64,000 nucleotides of DNA from Bacillus sp. SKDU12 (GTDB lineage: Bacteria; Bacillota; Bacilli; Bacillales; Bacillaceae), in the NCBI RefSeq assembly GCF_010093085.1, contig NZ_MSRC01000007.1:1-64000 (forward strand), in the 5' to 3' direction. How positions within the stretch are numbered: position 1 is the first letter of the stretch; each line of letters starts with the position of its first letter. This document shows positions 63,333 through 64,000 of the stretch, in pieces. The notes beneath the pieces were generated by a model. That model was given only the letters and a program-made list of their open reading frames with translations. It was not told the DNA's origin and ran no database searches. The position numbers were made by a program, and so were the translations under genes.

Positions 63333-63455
63333 ATGGAGAAAATATATTGTCATTCCAGTGATAAGGGCTCAGAAGCGCTCTACTTAACTGTGAGAGGCTA
63401 TCGAATTAAGCTGTCGCCTGAACAAATGAAACTGATTTCTGCTCACAGAAAGTAA
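63333..63455 (+). CDS. small hypothetical protein, 40 residues
   Basis: Encodes a 40-residue peptide (MEKIYCHSSDKGSEALYLTV to ISAHRK) with no membrane segment and a basic C-terminal half. A very good GGTGAGGAGAG lies 7 bases before the ATG and an extended -10 (TGGTATGAT, 63293-63301) lies 32 bases upstream; a strong terminator follows 11 bases after the stop. These signals argue it is real. Too short for most gene callers. A small yrz-series gene sits about here in 168, but I am not sure of its name. Confidence 0.72.
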   Translation: MEKIYCHSSDKGSEALYLTVRGYRIKLSPEQMKLISAHRK

Positions 63456-63465
63456 AATATATGGA

Positions 63466-63497
63466 AGAAGGCAGCCGCTTTAAGCGGCTGCCTTTTC
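63466..63497. terminator. bidirectional terminator of the small ORF and yrzF
   Basis: AAGGCAGCCGCTT/AAGCGGCTGCCTT perfect 13-bp arms with a single-base centre, T-rich on the plus side and serving yrzF on the minus side. Confidence 0.9.
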
Positions 63498-63500
63498 GAT

Positions 63501-64000
63501 TTAAGAATATTTTCTTTTCCAGTGAGCGACACGCTTTTGAAACCAATCTTTTTTATATAACAATGCGATAATCTCCAGCCAAAAACCCGGAATCTTTTTT
63601 GGGAATATCGGTTTTTTGTAGAGTGCATGATACGCTGATTTTAAATCTTCCCACTGGGTGCACGTTTTTGTCTGTTCAAATCTGGCAACATCAATTACCC
63701 GCACCGCCCCAGTTTCTGTCAGAATCAGATTGCGCAAATGAATGTCGGACGGATTCAGACCGGCAGCCCGGGCGGTAGAAAGTGCTTCTTCAACCTGCTG
63801 AATCTTGTCATCACTGATCGCAATACCTTTCTTCAGGCAGTTATAAAAGGTTTCGCCTTTGATATATTCCATAAGAATAAATGAATCACCAGTTTCGTAA
63901 ATGTCAGGATAGAAAGCCGATCCGGCCAACTTTTTATAGATCGCGGCTTCTTTGACTGCGGTCGCTTGATGTTCAGGAAAAAATACTTTCAGCGCCATTT
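63501..64000 (-). CDS. yrzF: YrzF, putative serine/threonine protein kinase (5' part outside window)
   Basis: Partial: the reading frame continues past the right edge, so the true start is not seen; about 166 C-terminal residues are present. Small RIO/Bud32-like kinase features: hinge ILMEYIKGETF, catalytic loop PSDIHLRNLIL and metal-binding VIDVARFEQ (Asp in the DFG position). The N-lobe glycine loop lies outside. Substrate unknown. Symbol from position and sequence as remembered from 168. Confidence 0.85.
   Translation of the reverse strand, partial: MALKVFFPEHQATAVKEAAIYKKLAGSAFYPDIYETGDSFILMEYIKGETFYNCLKKGIAISDDKIQQVEEALSTARAAGLNPSDIHLRNLILTETGAVRVIDVARFEQTKTCTQWEDLKSAYHALYKKPIFPKKIPGFWLEIIALLYKKDWFQKRVAHWKRKYS

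Overview
The window is a continuous stretch of core chromosome from a member of the Bacillus subtilis group. Gene order and protein sequences run from gerE to yrzF almost as I remember them from B. subtilis 168. Many proteins differ from my recollection of 168 by scattered substitutions, so this is probably a sister species or subspecies rather than 168. I see no insertion sequence, prophage, CRISPR array, integron or obvious horizontally acquired island. I found no convincing undescribed system.

Layout. (1) 1-5200: gerE, ysmB, racE, gerM, rph, rdgB, ysnB and an Arg-tRNA (UCU) with its own promoter and terminator. (2) 5200-6800, minus strand: ysnF with a SigB-type promoter, and the coat gene ysnD; ysnE, which I recall between them in 168, is not there. 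(3) 6850-15610: the ilvBHC-leuABCD operon behind a stacked control region (TnrA box, cre, CodY-like box, SigA promoter, leucine T-box). (4) 15690-24660: ysoA, tig, clpX, lonB, lonA, engB, a cluster for folding, proteolysis and ribosome assembly. (5) 25300-31680: hemAXCDBL behind two PerR boxes; ysxD is divergent. (6) 31690-41435: spoVID (with an expanded tandem repeat), ysxE, small membrane gene yszA, T-box-controlled valS, folC, comC, spoIIB. (7) 41460-48710: maf, radC, mreBCD, minCD, then spoIVFA-spoIVFB. (8) 48711-53411: rplU leader, rplU-prp(ysxB)-rpmA, spo0B-obg-pheB-pheA. (9) 53410-58712: niaR-nifS diverging from nadBCA. (10) 58730-64000: safA, coxA, yrbC, yrbD, a 40-residue ORF and the 3' part of yrzF, which runs off the window.

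How the genes fit together. Three biosynthetic units each carry their own regulatory logic: branched-chain amino acids (nitrogen, carbon, GTP/BCAA and tRNA-Leu sensing), tetrapyrrole (peroxide sensing) and NAD (niacin sensing by NiaR, with the NifS desulfurase that serves NadA). Shape and division genes (mreBCD, minCD) abut a sporulation checkpoint protease pair (spoIVFA/FB), and the phosphorelay gene spo0B is coupled to the GTPase obg. Sporulation genes are scattered throughout (gerE, gerM, ysnD, lonB, spoVID, ysxE, spoIIB, spoIVFAB, spo0B, safA, coxA), several with recognisable candidate SigE, SigF or SigK promoters. Start sites below were chosen by ribosome-binding-site spacing; TTG starts are common.
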